A DNA stretch of 64,000 nt from Anaerobacillus arseniciselenatis (GCF_001865995.1 NZ_MLQQ01000013.1:1-64000), one strand, 5' to 3'; shown: positions 46,371-56,373, counted from the stretch's first letter. Numbers and translations: made by a program. Notes: generated by a model from the sequence alone, not told the origin.

Positions 46371-46399
46371 AACCCTGATACATTGTATCAGGGTTTTTC
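46371..46399 (+). terminator. Terminator between the two reductase operons
   Basis: AAACCCTGATAC / GTATCAGGGTTT with a 3-nt ATT loop and a T tail. It makes sets 1 and 2 separate transcription units, or reduces read-through. Confidence 0.9.
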
Positions 46400-46511
46400 T
46401 TACTTTTTAAGATATAAGTTTAAAGGTTACCCCAATATCTCATTGGGCAACTTTCAAATAAAATTAAAGAGAAGGATTTCTTCATTTTTTATTCTAACGG
46501 AGGTGAAAGCA

Positions 46512-47384
46512 ATGGGAAGTAATAAAGAACCCAATCAAGGTAGAAAGGAGTTTATAAAAAAAGGTTTACTTGCCGGTGGTGGATTATTAGTCGCTAGTGA
46601 ATTGATTAAATGGAAACCTATGATTGAAGCTGTAAAAGCAACTCAGCATACAGAAGTATTGCCATTGGTTGAAACGGTATCTACTGAAGATGTAGTTATA
46701 AGAATGCAAAAAGAACTACATGAAGCTTTGAAAAAACCAGTTGAAGAAATTCATTGGATTATGGTAATTGACCAAAAAAAGTGTGTTGCCTGTGATGCAT
46801 GTACGGTTGGATGTAGTGCAGAAAATGGACTTCCACCCGGAGTGGTATATCGACCAGTAATTAAAGAAGAAATAGGTACCTATCCAAATGTAAGTAGGAG
46901 GTTTACTCCTCGCCCATGTATGCATTGTGAAAACCCACCATGTACACAGGTTTGCCCAATTGGGGCTACCTATAAGCGACCGGATGGAATTGTATCGATT
47001 GATTATGATAAGTGCTTAGGTTGTAGGTATTGCTTATCTGCTTGTCCATATGGAGCCAGAAGTTTTGATTGGGGAGAATACCACACTGAAAATACACCAG
47101 AAGTTATGCCGTATGAACTTGAACCTACATTTGAATACGGTGATGAAAAAGTTCGGAAAGGAAATAAATCACCAATAGGTAATGCTCGAAAATGTCATTT
47201 TTGTATTCACCGACTACAAAATGGAATGTTGCCAACATGTGTAACGACTTGTATTGGAAGAGCTACCTATTTTGGTGATTTAAATAATCCTAATGGCTTA
47301 GTAGCGAGTTTAATTGGAAGCCCGAGAGTAAAAAGGCTTAAAGAAAAATTAGGAACAAAACCAAGTGTTTATTATTTAACTTAA
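46512..47384 (+). CDS. Four-cluster ferredoxin subunit, set 2 (SrdB-like)
   Basis: 290 residues. N-terminal Tat-like signal [19 protein letters not shown]. Sixteen ligand cysteines: [48 protein letters not shown], and CHFCIH...CVTTCIG. The ATG at 46512 is preferred, after GGAGGTGAAAGC; the frame is open back to 46383 but without a site. The gene order B-C-A equals that of srdBCA, the selenate reductase operon of Bacillus selenatarsenatis. It is similar to but not a recent copy of set 1. Confidence 0.9.
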   Translation: MGSNKEPNQGRKEFIKKGLLAGGGLLVASELIKWKPMIEAVKATQHTEVLPLVETVSTEDVVIRMQKELHEALKKPVEEIHWIMVIDQKKCVACDACTVGCSAENGLPPGVVYRPVIKEEIGTYPNVSRRFTPRPCMHCENPPCTQVCPIGATYKRPDGIVSIDYDKCLGCRYCLSACPYGARSFDWGEYHTENTPEVMPYELEPTFEYGDEKVRKGNKSPIGNARKCHFCIHRLQNGMLPTCVTTCIGRATYFGDLNNPNGLVASLIGSPRVKRLKEKLGTKPSVYYLT

Positions 47385-47399
47385 ATGGAGGTGAAAGGT

Positions 47400-48671
47400 T
47401 TGAAACGACTTTACTTTTTCATAATTGGTGCCTTTTCATTAGTGGGCCTTTGGGCAATTTATTATAGGTTAACTGAAGGTTTAAAGATGACAGCATTGAC
47501 TAGTAACGTTAGTTGGGGATTATGGGTTGTATTCTATATCTTTTTTATAGGGTTATCAGCAGGTTCTTTTCTTCTATCTACGATGGTTTACGTATTTAAT
47601 ATGAAACAATATGAAAAAATTGGGAAAGTTGCATTATTGTCTGCATTTTTTTCACTTGTTGCTGGTTTAATGTTTATTTTTATAGATTTAGGTCACCCAG
47701 AAAGGTTTTGGCACGCTTTAGTCTATAGGCAGCCTACATCGATCTTATCCTGGGAAATTCATTTTTACTTAATTTACATGTTAATCATTGTAGCTGAACT
47801 GTGGTTTTTATTAAGGGAAGATATTTCTCGATTAGTTATAAAGGCTAAAGGATTTAAAAAATTTGTTTTTAAATTAGTTTCTATAGGCTATAGTATCCCG
47901 GATAATTCAGAAAAATTAGAACGTGATCGTAAACAAACACACAAATGGATGAAAATTCTTGGTATTATAGGTATCCCTACAGCAATCGGGGTTCACGCAG
48001 GAACGGGATCATTGTTTGGTGTTATTGTTGCAAAACATATGTGGAATTCGGGACTTACACCAATTTTATTTTTAGTATCAGCACTTGTTTCAGGAGCTGC
48101 ATTAATGTTACTTTTATATGCTTTGTTAGTACCTAAAGAAAAACAAGACAATACAATGTTAAAAAGTCTTGGTGGGTTATTAATACTATTTATTGCAGTT
48201 GATTTATTAATAGTTGCTGCTAAATATTTAGTCGGACTTTACAATTATGTTCCAGATGAAAGGCAAGTCCTGCTAAATATGATGTTTGGAGAACGTTGGT
48301 ATATATTCTGGGTAGGTCAAATAATGCTAGGGGCTATAATTCCTATTTTACTCCTAAGTATTAAAAAAGGTAGCTCAACATTAAAAGCTTTAGCAGGACT
48401 GTCTACAATACTTGGTATCTTTTGTGTTAGATGGAACCTAGTCGTACCAGCCTACTTAGAGTCACCGATGCCAGGCCTGGAAACCGCTTTTGTTCACGAT
48501 CGCTTATTATTTGAATATACACCAAATCTATTTGAGTGGATAACGAGTTTAGGTTTAATTTCGATAGTAATTTTGTTATTCAGCCTAGCGTTAAACTCGT
48601 TACCAATTATGGAAACTAAGGAGGGGAAAGAAGACAATGGAGAAACAGCCGATGGAGTGCAAGCTATCTAG
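47400..48671 (+). CDS. NrfD/PsrC-type membrane subunit, set 2 (SrdC-like)
   Basis: 423 residues, about ten membrane helices. Conserved with set 1 in WGLWVVFYIFFIGLSAGSF, FIFIDLGHPERFWHAL and GTGSLFGVIVAKHMWNSG. I place the start at TTG 47400, six bases after GGAGGTG; the in-frame ATG at 47385 overlaps that ribosome site. Quinol oxidation site facing the membrane. Its end overlaps the catalytic subunit gene by 35 bp. Confidence 0.9.
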   Translation: MKRLYFFIIGAFSLVGLWAIYYRLTEGLKMTALTSNVSWGLWVVFYIFFIGLSAGSFLLSTMVYVFNMKQYEKIGKVALLSAFFSLVAGLMFIFIDLGHPERFWHALVYRQPTSILSWEIHFYLIYMLIIVAELWFLLREDISRLVIKAKGFKKFVFKLVSIGYSIPDNSEKLERDRKQTHKWMKILGIIGIPTAIGVHAGTGSLFGVIVAKHMWNSGLTPILFLVSALVSGAALMLLLYALLVPKEKQDNTMLKSLGGLLILFIAVDLLIVAAKYLVGLYNYVPDERQVLLNMMFGERWYIFWVGQIMLGAIIPILLLSIKKGSSTLKALAGLSTILGIFCVRWNLVVPAYLESPMPGLETAFVHDRLLFEYTPNLFEWITSLGLISIVILLFSLALNSLPIMETKEGKEDNGETADGVQAI

Positions 48672-51600
48672 ACGTTCTTTTTTAAAAACTAGTGCGTTTG
48701 TAGGCGGGACAGCGTTTATGGCAGGGACACTACCCAATGCAAGAAAAAGCTACGCTGGTACATTAACTGGTGACAATAACTATCCATATACAGACGCAAA
48801 TACCGTTTTGTACACTACATGTTTACAATGTACTACTGCTTGTAGTATAAAAACAAAAATTCATAATGGAGTTTTAATGAAGGTGGATGGAAATCCATAC
48901 AGTAATATGACTTTAAAGGACAACATCCCATATGAATTAAAACCTGATATGGTAACGAATATTGATGGGAAATTATGCGCTAAAGGTCAAGCTGGGATTC
49001 AGCATGTTTATGATCCTTATCGAATTCGAAAAGTATTAAAGAGAAATGGTCCACGAGGTTCAAATGAATGGAAAACGATTCCTTTTGATCAAGCAATAGA
49101 AGAAATTGTGAACGGCGGTAAAATTTTTTCTGACATTGGTGAGGACAGAAGTGTTGAGGGCTTAAAGGATATTTATACACTAACTGATTCAGAAGTTTCA
49201 AAAAGAATGGCAGAAGATATAGCCAAACTACGAAAGAAAGAAATTACTGTAAAAGATTTTCAAAGAAGTCATAAGGACCACTTAGATGTCCTTATTGATC
49301 CCGAACACCCAGATAAGGGTCCAAAAAATAATCAATTCTTATATCAGGTAGGTAGGATTCATAGGGGAAGAAAAGACTTTACAGATAGGTTCGTTCTTGA
49401 TGCATTTGGAAGCGTGAACTGGATAGAAAAAACAACTTTATGTAGTCAAACTAACAACAGGATTTGGAATAGAACAACTCGTACATTCGATAATGGTAGT
49501 TGGGTTGGTGGGGTTAATTCGCCAAGACCAGACCATGCTAATACAGAATTTTACCTTGTCTTTGGTTCAGTAGTTTTCGAAGCAAATTACGGTCCTGTAC
49601 AGCAATCAGAGCCAATTACTGAAGGTTTAGAAACAGGTCGAATTAAAATGGCAGTTGTTGATCCGAGGATGACTAAAGTTGCTTCTAAAGCTTGGAAATG
49701 GGTTCCAGTAAAGCCAGGTGGAGATGCTGGGATTGGTTTCGGAATGATTCGATGGATAATGGAAAATGAACGATACGATAGCAATTATTTGAAAAGTGCT
49801 ACAAAAGCAGCTGCAGAAAAAGCTGGTGAACCGGGTCATAGCAATGCAACATATCTTGTAAAAATTGTTGATGATCATCCAGGAAAACATCTTAGAGCTG
49901 ATGAAATTGGTATAGGAAACGAAAACCAGTTTGTAGTAATGGTGAATGGTGAACCTGTAGCTGTTGACCCGAATGATGAAAATACGGTAATCGAAGGGGA
50001 TTTATTTGTTGATAGAACACTAGATTCTGGTATTCAAGTTAAAACTCCACTACAGTTGATAAGAGATGAAGCATTTTCAAAAACTATGACTGAATGGGCT
50101 GATATCGCTGGTACAGATGAAGGTAGCATCGTTGAATTAGCTAAAGAATTAACTTCTTACGGCAAAAAAGCATGTGTGGAATATAACAGAGGTGTTTATA
50201 AGCATACAAATGGATGGTATGCTGCTCAAGCTTTAGTCGTTTTAAACTTATTAATTGGAAATTTTGATTGGAAAGGGGGGACATCAAGACCGGGTGGTGG
50301 ATGGAACTTTGTAGGTAATAGGCCAGGGCAAAAATATGATGTAAATCAATTACACACAAATAAATTATCTCGTTTCGGAATTACTATAACAAAAGAAGGA
50401 TGGAATTATGAAGAATCTACACTATTTAATGGGTATCCAGCAAAACGGCCGTGGTATCCTTTTAGTAACAATGTAGCACAGGAAACTTGGGGTGCAGTAA
50501 GCGATGAATACCCATATCCTATAAAGGTAGCGTTAGTTAGTTCTCATACACCAATGTATTCAATTCCAGGTGGTCAGGCTCAACTAAAGACATTATTAGA
50601 TTTTAAAAAGGTTCCATTATTAATCGCATGTGACATAGTTATTGGAGACTCAAGCCAGTATGCTGATTATATATTCCCAGATGTTACTTATTTAGAAAGA
50701 TGGGCAACTCCACAGCAGTCACATCATACGCGAGTTCGAGTAAGTCATATTCGTCAACCTGTTATAGCACCATTAACAGATACAGTCGAAGTATTTGGGG
50801 AAGAAATGCCGCTTTCATTGGAAGCATTAATGCTTGGGATTGCTGAAAAAATGAATTTACCTGGTTTTGGAAAAGATGCTTTTGCACCTGGTGTAGATTT
50901 ACTTCGTCCTGAAGATTTTTATTTTAAATTGATTGCAAATATTGCCTATGGAAATGGTCCGGGAGATGAAGTAGAAGATGCCGATGATGCAGAACTAGAA
51001 TTATTCAGAAAGTCTCACGAACATTTACCGAAACATACTTTTGACGAGGAGCGTTGGAAAAAGGCATTAAGTCCTGATGAGTGGCGCAAATTTGTTTATG
51101 TCATTAATCGTGGTGGAAGATTTGCTTCCTTTGAAGATGCTTATGATGGAGACTTTATTAAAAATAGCTTAGGAGGGTTTTCTAGGCTTTATATTGAAGA
51201 AGTGGCAAATACTCGTCATTCAATGACAGGTAAATATTTTCAAGGATATCCAATCTACGAGCCAATCATTGATTCAATGGGTAAAGAGGTAATTGATAAA
51301 GAACCATTTATACTTATCACATACAAAGAAAGTTGGGGAACTCAATCAAGAACTGCAAGTAATTATTGGGGACAACTAGGTTTACAGCCTGAAAATTATG
51401 TTGTAATGAATAAAAGTGATGCCGATAAACTTAAGTTATCCAACGGAGATAAAGTAAAAGTAACGTCTACGAGTAACCCGGATGGTGTTCACTTATTAGA
51501 TAACGAGAGATCTCGTCCAATAATAGGTAAAGTTCAAGTTATTCAAGGAATTCGTCCTGGCGTAGTTGGAATATCTACACATTTTGGACACTGGGGATAT

Positions 51601-51780
51601 GGTGCGAATGATGTAACAGTAGATGGAAATATAATTAAAGGAGATCCGTTAAGAGGAACAGGGATACATCCAAATCCATTATTCAGACTTGATGATCATC
51701 TCAACGGAACTCCAATGAGTGAACCCATCGGTGGGAGCGTCTCTTTCTACGACTCTCGTATTAATTTAATTAAAGTATAA
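48637..51780 (+). CDS. Molybdopterin oxidoreductase catalytic subunit, set 2 (selenate reductase SrdA-like)
   Basis: 1047 residues. Tat signal LSRRSFLKTSAFVGGTAFMA. Complete [4Fe-4S] motif Cys62-x2-Cys65-x3-Cys69 (CLQCTTAC) with Cys114 (CAKG). The Mo ligand is probably Cys269 (KTTLCSQTNN). Long insertions make it much larger than set 1. The C-terminal cofactor-binding domain has GQLGLQPENYVVMN and HFGHWGYGANDV. Exported terminal reductase. Operon order and size suggest a selenate reductase, but tetrathionate, arsenate or another oxyanion is not excluded. RBS AAGGAGGGG. Confidence 0.85.
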   Translation: MEKQPMECKLSRRSFLKTSAFVGGTAFMAGTLPNARKSYAGTLTGDNNYPYTDANTVLYTTCLQCTTACSIKTKIHNGVLMKVDGNPYSNMTLKDNIPYELKPDMVTNIDGKLCAKGQAGIQHVYDPYRIRKVLKRNGPRGSNEWKTIPFDQAIEEIVNGGKIFSDIGEDRSVEGLKDIYTLTDSEVSKRMAEDIAKLRKKEITVKDFQRSHKDHLDVLIDPEHPDKGPKNNQFLYQVGRIHRGRKDFTDRFVLDAFGSVNWIEKTTLCSQTNNRIWNRTTRTFDNGSWVGGVNSPRPDHANTEFYLVFGSVVFEANYGPVQQSEPITEGLETGRIKMAVVDPRMTKVASKAWKWVPVKPGGDAGIGFGMIRWIMENERYDSNYLKSATKAAAEKAGEPGHSNATYLVKIVDDHPGKHLRADEIGIGNENQFVVMVNGEPVAVDPNDENTVIEGDLFVDRTLDSGIQVKTPLQLIRDEAFSKTMTEWADIAGTDEGSIVELAKELTSYGKKACVEYNRGVYKHTNGWYAAQALVVLNLLIGNFDWKGGTSRPGGGWNFVGNRPGQKYDVNQLHTNKLSRFGITITKEGWNYEESTLFNGYPAKRPWYPFSNNVAQETWGAVSDEYPYPIKVALVSSHTPMYSIPGGQAQLKTLLDFKKVPLLIACDIVIGDSSQYADYIFPDVTYLERWATPQQSHHTRVRVSHIRQPVIAPLTDTVEVFGEEMPLSLEALMLGIAEKMNLPGFGKDAFAPGVDLLRPEDFYFKLIANIAYGNGPGDEVEDADDAELELFRKSHEHLPKHTFDEERWKKALSPDEWRKFVYVINRGGRFASFEDAYDGDFIKNSLGGFSRLYIEEVANTRHSMTGKYFQGYPIYEPIIDSMGKEVIDKEPFILITYKESWGTQSRTASNYWGQLGLQPENYVVMNKSDADKLKLSNGDKVKVTSTSNPDGVHLLDNERSRPIIGKVQVIQGIRPGVVGISTHFGHWGYGANDVTVDGNIIKGDPLRGTGIHPNPLFRLDDHLNGTPMSEPIGGSVSFYDSRINLIKV

Positions 51781-51786
51781 ATTTTT

Positions 51787-51908
51787 GAAAAGGGTGTCCT
51801 AAAAGTGTATACCACTCGTTAACTATTTAATATAGGCAAAAAGGAGTTATAGCATGTCTATATTAAGTTGTGAAACGGTGTCAGACACTTGTTTTGGACA
51901 CCCTTATT
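51787..51908 (+). terminator. Long hairpin terminator after the set 2 operon
   Basis: AAGGGTGTCC..AAGTGT pairs with GTGTCAGACACTTG..GGACACCCTT. It belongs to the GTGTCAGACAC family of long hairpins. Confidence 0.7.
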
Positions 51909-51924
51909 ATAAAAGGAGGCAATT

Positions 51925-52137
51925 ATGTTTAGTAATATAGGAATCCCAGGATTGTTACTTATTTTTGTGATTGCTTTAATAATATTCGGTCCAAAAAAAC
52001 TACCTGAATTAGGCAAAGCATTAGGGCAAACTTTAAAAGAGTTTAAATCATCAACAAAAGAATTGACTAAGGATGTAGTTGAGGAGTTTGAAATGGAGAA
52101 AAATGAGGAGAAGTCCCAAACAAAAAGAGAGGTTTAA
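51925..52137 (+). CDS. tatA: Sec-independent translocase protein TatA
   Basis: 70 residues. N-terminal membrane helix ([17 protein letters not shown]), the [14 protein letters not shown] hinge and amphipathic helix, then a charged tail. It builds the Tat pore that exports folded cofactor proteins; the two catalytic subunits just upstream carry twin-arginine signals. No tatC is in the window, so this is a dedicated extra TatA. AAAGGAGG ribosome site. Confidence 0.93.
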   Translation: MFSNIGIPGLLLIFVIALIIFGPKKLPELGKALGQTLKEFKSSTKELTKDVVEEFEMEKNEEKSQTKREV

Positions 52138-52308
52138 GGTTCAAACTGAGTTAAGGTTGTCCTAGGCAACCGTTCAATGGATATTTAATGAGTGTTTTTT
52201 ACGGACAGCTATTTAATCAATTTTATTACTTTATTTAAGAGCTTTAAATTTTTTCAACTAACCATTTAAAACATCCTTTATTCAAAAAAATTTAAGGTGG
52301 TTCGGTAC

Positions 52309-53595
52309 ATGTATTCTGAAAGAAAACCGATCATGATACAAGAAGCTATAAATTTAGTTTTAGATTACAGAAAATATGGAGATTTAGAATATGTTCCAAT
52401 AGAAGAGAGCGATAACCGCTATTTAAAGTATCCGGTTAAAGCGGATCATGATATCCCGCCATTTGATCGTTCTCCACTAGATGGTTTTGCGATTAAGGCT
52501 GAGGATACAACATATGCAACACATTCAAATCCGGTCGAACTTGAAGTGATTGAAACAGTTGGAGCTGGATCACTAGCACAACAAGTACCAATTAAAGGTC
52601 AAGCTATACGGATAATGACGGGTGCGAAAATACCTAAAGGCACTGATGTAATAGTTATGTTTGAACTAACAAGGGAAATAGTTAGAGAAGGAAAACTTTT
52701 CATAGTAATTAAGCGACCATTTAAGCCGGGCGATAATATATCATTTCAAGCAGAGGAAACCAAGATAGGAGATATTCTCGTTGAAGCAGGGAGAAAGGTA
52801 GATCCAGGTGTGAAGGCACTGCTTGCTACTTTTGGATACAGTAAAGTTCCTGTAGTAAAGCAGCCGATTGTTGGAGTTTATGCCACAGGAACTGAATTAC
52901 TTGATGTGAATGAAGTGTTATTACCGGGAAAAATTCGAAATAGTAATTCATACATGATTAATTCTCAAATAACAAAAGCGGGTGCAATACCAAAGTATTA
53001 TGGTAAACTAGTCGATGATTTTGATCATTGTTTTAATGCAATTTCATCTGCTCTAACTGAGGTTGATATTTTAATTACTACTGGTGGTGTTTCAGTTGGT
53101 GATTACGACTTTCTCCCATTAATTTACGAAAAGCTTGGTGCAAATGTTTTATTTAACAAAATTGGTATGAGACCGGGGAGTATTACAACTGTAGCCGAGT
53201 ATAAAGGTAAAATTTTATATGGTTTATCCGGTAACCCATCAGCTTGTTATGTAGCCTTTGAATTGTTAGTCCGCCCTTGGATACAATCTTATTTAAGTTC
53301 GAACAGCCCGCACTTACAAATGGTTACAGGGATCTTAAAGCAAGATTTTCCTAAGCCAAACCCTTTCGTAAGATTTATTAGAAGTAAAATGACGATTGAA
53401 TCTGGAATGATATATGCCGAACCAGTTGGGTTAGATAAGTCAGGTGTAGTAACATCATTGGCAAATTCAAATGCACTAATCGTTTTACCTGGTGGTTCTA
53501 GAGGTTATAAACAAGGTGATAAAGTAGATATCCTTTTATTAAATGGTGAAGGAAGTAACACAATGCTAAAGAAATCCAAGAATAATTTAGAATAA
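52309..53595 (+). CDS. moeA: Molybdopterin molybdenumtransferase MoeA
   Basis: 428 residues. MoeA motifs: PPFDRSPLDGFAIKAEDT, RIMTGAKIPKGTDVIV, the MoCF domain segment ITTGGVSVGDYDF, and GLSGNPSACYVAFELLVRP. It inserts molybdate into adenylated molybdopterin, supplying the two reductases. ATG 52309 is placed 8 nt after AAGGTGG; GTG 52297 lies within that site. Ends at a terminator shared with the convergent selenoprotein gene. Confidence 0.93.
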   Translation: MYSERKPIMIQEAINLVLDYRKYGDLEYVPIEESDNRYLKYPVKADHDIPPFDRSPLDGFAIKAEDTTYATHSNPVELEVIETVGAGSLAQQVPIKGQAIRIMTGAKIPKGTDVIVMFELTREIVREGKLFIVIKRPFKPGDNISFQAEETKIGDILVEAGRKVDPGVKALLATFGYSKVPVVKQPIVGVYATGTELLDVNEVLLPGKIRNSNSYMINSQITKAGAIPKYYGKLVDDFDHCFNAISSALTEVDILITTGGVSVGDYDFLPLIYEKLGANVLFNKIGMRPGSITTVAEYKGKILYGLSGNPSACYVAFELLVRPWIQSYLSSNSPHLQMVTGILKQDFPKPNPFVRFIRSKMTIESGMIYAEPVGLDKSGVVTSLANSNALIVLPGGSRGYKQGDKVDILLLNGEGSNTMLKKSKNNLE

Positions 53596-53616
53596 TATGT
53601 AAATGTAAGCTAGTAC

Positions 53617-53651
53617 AGCGGGTGCCCCTTAATACTTGGGACACCCGTTTT
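53617..53651. terminator. Bidirectional terminator between moeA and the UGA-containing membrane gene
   Basis: CGGGTGCCCC / GGGACACCCG stem with T-rich flanks. On the minus strand it begins 4 bp after the TAG at 53655, which supports the read-through end of that gene. Confidence 0.85.
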
Positions 53652-53654
53652 ATG

Positions 53655-54818
53655 CTATTTAATATTAGCACTGTTTGGAGTAGATATCTCAATGGTGATT
53701 TCCTTTTTGTTAGCTCGATGAAATTTTACAAATATCATAAAGTAAACCATCATAGCTAAAATAATGCTTATAAGGTTGATAGTAGAAAGTGCTACCCCTG
53801 TGAAATAAAATCCTTGCACATAAACCCCCAAAACTTGGGAGCCAACTAACGCTCAAACGATTCCCCATTGAGTAGGGGCATAATCGGCTTTCAGAAAATC
53901 TTTTCTTAAATAATCAAAGAGTAGATAAATAACAAACAATACCCAGCTGATAGCCAATATATAGGAAGCATTAATTAAAAAGAACGCAGCTCCTGAAGGA
54001 TTAAATCCATAGGTGCCCTCCATATACAATAGCAACCTGTATGAACTAACCCCAATCAAACACGTGATCGGAACAACAAGGAAATATGCTGGTAAAATTG
54101 GTTTGCCTGGTAATTTACGAGTCTTTACATGCAGAAGCAGCAAATAACCAAGTTTTGCAAAAAACAAAACTAAACCAACAATCATTAAGATGACGGATCC
54201 CACAGCAGCTATTGTTGCAACAGTTGAATTCTCGGCCATAGATGCAATTCCTGTTCCAGTCATACTTACTAATCCAAACGCAAATACATCAAGTAACCAT
54301 ACAAAATTTAGTTGTTTCATATCGGTCGGTTTTGCTATAAAGCCCTTAACCACTTTATATTCCAAAAGTAGGAGTGGAAGCCAGAGTAAGGCAAACAAAA
54401 TTAAACTAGGCACCATCCACGGTTGTACAGAAAAATCCGGTACAAAAAAACCAGCAGGTCCCCATATCACATTCGCTGTCATAGATAATGAAGCAAAGGG
54501 GACAAAAATGGTGATATTTGTGTGAGGATTTTTCATAAAATCTTGAAGTTGATTTTTCCTTATAAGCCACTGTATAAACCCTACTATAAGAATAGTAGTT
54601 AATATAAAATGAATCGAGGAGAAAATAATCATCACAGCAAATAAAAATAGATATAATCCAATCTGTGCTAAACTATACTCTCCCCACATGAAATTTGTTA
54701 GATTTACTAATTCGCCCCCATGAGGTATTACCATTTGCAGGTAATTAAACGCCATGAGGGATATCCCACCTGCTGCAAGAGCAGATTGAAATTTGATCGG
54801 TGCAAATTTAAATATCAT
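53655..54818 (-). CDS. Multi-pass membrane selenoprotein (UGA read as Sec322), TsoY-like
   Basis: 387 residues if the UGA at 53853-53855 is read as selenocysteine, or 321 if it stops. The frame stays open after the UGA for 65 codons and adds a coherent segment (ALVGSQVLGVYVQGFYF, a membrane helix LISIILAMMVYFMIFVKF, then a charged tail) ending TAG just before the terminator. About nine to ten membrane helices in total. A hairpin with a GUU loop lies 18 nt after the UGA. Strong AGGAGGGCAAGA ribosome site. selD nearby shows the cell uses Sec. From memory it resembles the TsoY family of (seleno)proteins; biochemical role unknown. Probably cotranscribed with dsrE. Confidence 0.8.
53825..53855 (-). 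promoter_or_regulatory. Putative bacterial SECIS element of the membrane selenoprotein gene
   Basis: Minus strand: the UGA is followed after 11 nt by stem CTCCCAA / TTGGGGG with loop GTT. The UGA-to-loop distance is 18 nt, within the window usual for SelB-bound bacterial SECIS hairpins, and the loop begins with G as is typical. Confidence 0.7.
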
Positions 54819-54959
54819 TCTTGCCCTCCTAATTATTGTTGTTTCTATACCTACTTAGAACTTAGTTGAGAGCAGGATTCTTCAATTCCTAAAGGTAAAA
54901 ATGATTGCATATTGATGTGGAAATATTTTGCTTTGTTCCTTTGTGCGCGATCTAATTGC

Positions 54960-55280
54960 TTAAAATGTAACCATTTTATCTGCCCATTCTACTACATCAA
55001 CGCAATCATTCATTGTTGAAATCGGACAAACCGTTTGATCTTCTAACTTTCGTGACTGGATACACGTACCGCAAGCAAATAATACACCATTGTTATCTAA
55101 AAATTTGTTAAGTTCTTTTGGCACAGTATATTTTTCATGTTCAACTTGTTCACACTCTACTGCTTCCCCCATTAAAAAAACCTTTACCTCATGTTCCCTA
55201 GCTAAGCAAGCATTGGCAAAACGAAACGCATTCCATGCTTTTTCAGCTTCCTTTGTTTCAATAATGATCCCGATTTTCAT
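54960..55280 (-). CDS. DsrE-family sulfur/selenium-relay-like protein
   Basis: 106 residues, DsrE/DsrF-like fold. The N-terminus MKIGIIIETKEAEKAWNAFR and HEVKVFLMGEAVE match the family, and FACGTCIQSR carries a CxxC in the position of the family's reactive Cys. Another conserved segment is QTVCPISTMNDCVD. Such proteins relay persulfide; handling selenium is inference from context. It sits 141 bp upstream of the membrane selenoprotein on the same strand. ATG 55280 follows AGGAGAG. Confidence 0.85.
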   Translation of the reverse strand: MKIGIIIETKEAEKAWNAFRFANACLAREHEVKVFLMGEAVECEQVEHEKYTVPKELNKFLDNNGVLFACGTCIQSRKLEDQTVCPISTMNDCVDVVEWADKMVTF

Positions 55281-55404
55281 CTTATACACTCTCCTAATAT
55301 CAAACTAAATTTATTTATATATAAATTATAAGTCGGTTTAATTAATAAGTGAAATGCATTATAATTATATTAATTATGCAAGAAACGTATAGTAAAGGTG
55401 AAAA

Positions 55405-55436
55405 AATAAAGCAACCATAAGTTGGTTGCTTTTATC
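55405..55436 (-). terminator. LysR gene terminator
   Basis: AAAGCAACCA / TGGTTGCTTT stem between lysR and dsrE. Confidence 0.75.
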
Positions 55437-55485
55437 TCTACTTGTTAAATTTTTATTCCATATTTCAATACCTTTTATCATCTAT

Positions 55486-56373
55486 CTATTTAGTGTAACT
55501 ATGGATATTCTTTTTAAGGAATGAATTAAAAATTAACATGATTGGAGAAGAGTACTTCCCTTTCTGGCTAATTGTTGAAAATTCCCTTGTGCATTCCTCT
55601 TTTAGTTTAACTGGGAAAAGTAGTTTATGGTCAATTTCTAATTGGACTGTAAATTTTGAAAGGAAACCGATTCCATACCCCTTTAAGATTGAGTGTTTAA
55701 TAGCTTCATTTGTACTTAATTCGATGATTTTTTTAGGTTTGAAATGGTGCTTTTCCATTAACTGGTCAATGCGTTCACGAGTGTTAGAGCCTTGCTCTCT
55801 TAATAAGAATACTTCATTCGATAAATTTTCAATTGTTACTTCTTCATTCTGATAATAGTTATTCGGTGCTAACGGAATCAGTTCATCTCTAAAAATAGGT
55901 TGATAAAAAAACTCGGGATGGTTCAGGGATTTGGCAATAATCGCAGTATCAATAGAACCGTCTTTTATTTTCTCAATGATAGCTGATGTTTTTTCAATCA
56001 CTAATTTTGTTTCTATGTTAGGATATCTTTTGTTAAATTCTAATATTAGGGGTGAAAGTACGTAATTTCCGACAGTGGTACCTGCTCCAATGACTATTTC
56101 ACCTTCGTCTAGATTCTTTAATGAATTCATTGCTTTTTCCGTTTGTTCGGCGACCGATAGGATTTGTTCTGTATATTGGAGTAATCGTCTTCCTGCATCT
56201 GTTAATTCTATTTTCTTTCCAATTCGATAAAATAAATCTAATCCAAAATATTTCTCTAGCGATTCAATTTGTCTAGAAACGGCCGGTTGACTTAAAGAAA
56301 CCTTTTCGGCAGCCTTTGAAAAGTTAAGAAGGTTTGCGACATAATAGAATGTTTTTAATTGATGTAAATCCAT
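55486..56373 (-). CDS. LysR family transcriptional regulator
   Basis: 295 residues. N-terminal winged helix-turn-helix (LKTFYYVANLLNFSKAAEKV, LSQPAVSRQIESLEKYFG) and a C-terminal periplasmic-binding-type effector domain (about 90-290), of the CysL/YwfK-like build found with sulfur assimilation genes. It is divergent to trxB, and the 140-bp shared intergenic region probably carries its operator. It may also affect dsrE and the selenoprotein gene downstream on the same strand. Confidence 0.92.
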   Translation of the reverse strand: MDLHQLKTFYYVANLLNFSKAAEKVSLSQPAVSRQIESLEKYFGLDLFYRIGKKIELTDAGRRLLQYTEQILSVAEQTEKAMNSLKNLDEGEIVIGAGTTVGNYVLSPLILEFNKRYPNIETKLVIEKTSAIIEKIKDGSIDTAIIAKSLNHPEFFYQPIFRDELIPLAPNNYYQNEEVTIENLSNEVFLLREQGSNTRERIDQLMEKHHFKPKKIIELSTNEAIKHSILKGYGIGFLSKFTVQLEIDHKLLFPVKLKEECTREFSTISQKGKYSSPIMLIFNSFLKKNIHSYTK

